64,000 bases of DNA, from positions 47,967,501-48,031,500 of the forward strand of contig NC_068558.1 of NCBI RefSeq assembly GCF_022201045.2, in the 5' to 3' direction. This DNA is from Citrus sinensis (taxonomy: Eukaryota; Streptophyta; Magnoliopsida; Sapindales; Rutaceae). The notes under the pieces were generated by a model. It saw nothing but the letters and a program-made list of their open reading frames with translations, made no database searches and had not been told where the DNA came from. Of this stretch, positions 63,484 through 64,000 are shown piece by piece. Numbering within the stretch: position 1 is the stretch's first letter; every line of letters starts with the position of its first letter. A program made the position numbers and the translations under genes.

Positions 63484-63645
63484 TTAGGTTGCAACTGAGC
63501 AACTCTGACAGCAGAAACAAGCCACTAGAATACCTAGCATAGCTCCAGCAAAGACCTGGGATGGGGTGTGGCCAAGAAGTTCCTTAAGTTTTCTTTGACT
63601 GATGGGATGACCCTGAAACAAGTCCTCAACAATCATATTAAGAAC
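63484..63645 (-). CDS. Last exon of a DUF212 (acid phosphatase/haloperoxidase-related) membrane protein, 5' part outside the window
   Basis: The exon follows a TTGCAG acceptor and reads VLNMIVEDLFQGHPISQRKL, then KELLGHTPSQVFAGAMLGIL and VACFCC, ending at TAA (63484-63486). GHTPSQV-AG with a following hydrophobic helix is the conserved C-terminus of plant DUF212 proteins, distant relatives of the PAP2/vanadium haloperoxidase fold, small multi-pass membrane proteins of unknown reaction. Only 53 codons lie here; the rest of the gene is beyond 64000. Its place after EMB1703 matches At3g61770 from memory. The remaining 63646-64000 looks like intron, with no second exon visible. Confidence 0.8.
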   Translation of the reverse strand, partial: VLNMIVEDLFQGHPISQRKLKELLGHTPSQVFAGAMLGILVACFCCQSCSVAT

Positions 63646-64000
63646 CTGCAACAAGATAGTAAAAGGAAATGATTCAGAAGACATTTCAAACGTGTAGATT
63701 ACTAGACACAAGTATCTAAAGAAAAATTCCATGCAGGCAAGGAAAAGAAACTATTGAGTAAAAACCAACAAAATTAAAACCAAAACCAACAGCTTTTCCG
63801 AGCCAATTTAGCTTGAATATGGCAGCTATGATCTCCTTGGAAGACTTTAGGGAACAAAAAGTTTTAATTTATTGCCCACAATGCAAACATAGCAAGGAAC
63901 TGGTCAGCTAATATGTTTGATCTCTTGTCAGCACAGTCAGTTTCCTTTTTATTTTGCAGAAAGTGTTCTAAGATTATTTGATATGATTACTTTTAGCTCA

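Overview
This is a plant nuclear window, almost certainly from a eudicot. Coding stretches have GT-AG introns and sit in very AT-rich spacers full of small non-autonomous transposons, microsatellites and local duplications. A woody rosid, perhaps Citrus-like, is my guess; the sequence does not settle it. I recognise eleven genes by translation: an AP2/ERF factor (-), a bHLH13-type factor (+), a KELP coactivator gene (-), tRNA-Gln(CUG) (-), CYP703A (+), CNX3 (+), an aspartyl protease (+), UVSSA (+), a SINAT-type E3 ligase (+), EMB1703 (+) and the last exon of a DUF212 protein (-).

Layout. 1-14 kb holds the ERF gene, then about 12 kb of spacer with nested MITE-like elements and an ACGT-rich stretch ahead of the bHLH gene. 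14-28 kb is the dense part: bHLH13, KELP, tRNA-Gln, CYP703A, CNX3. 28-39.5 kb is gene-poor, with foldback, Mutator-like and hAT-like elements; one TIR element carries a MurB-like gene fragment. 39.5-41 kb is an intronless aspartyl protease gene. 41-47 kb holds two related elements with perfect 9-bp target duplications. 47-64 kb holds UVSSA, SINAT, EMB1703 and the DUF212 gene.

Gene order. From memory, the left half follows Arabidopsis At1g01250-At1g01300, including the tRNA, and the right half follows At3g61820-At3g61770; the aspartyl protease is the hinge present in both. The window therefore looks like an ancestral block that Arabidopsis split between two duplicated copies. The genes are not an operon and serve separate jobs: jasmonate and stress transcription, pollen-wall lipid hydroxylation, molybdenum cofactor synthesis, proteolysis, transcription-coupled repair, ubiquitination and plastid development.

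Most interesting: the KELP gene has its stop codon inside a good 5' splice site. Splicing there joins KELP, in frame, to a copia Gag-like domain with a CCHC zinc knuckle, predicting a 450-residue fusion beside a 163-residue ordinary KELP.
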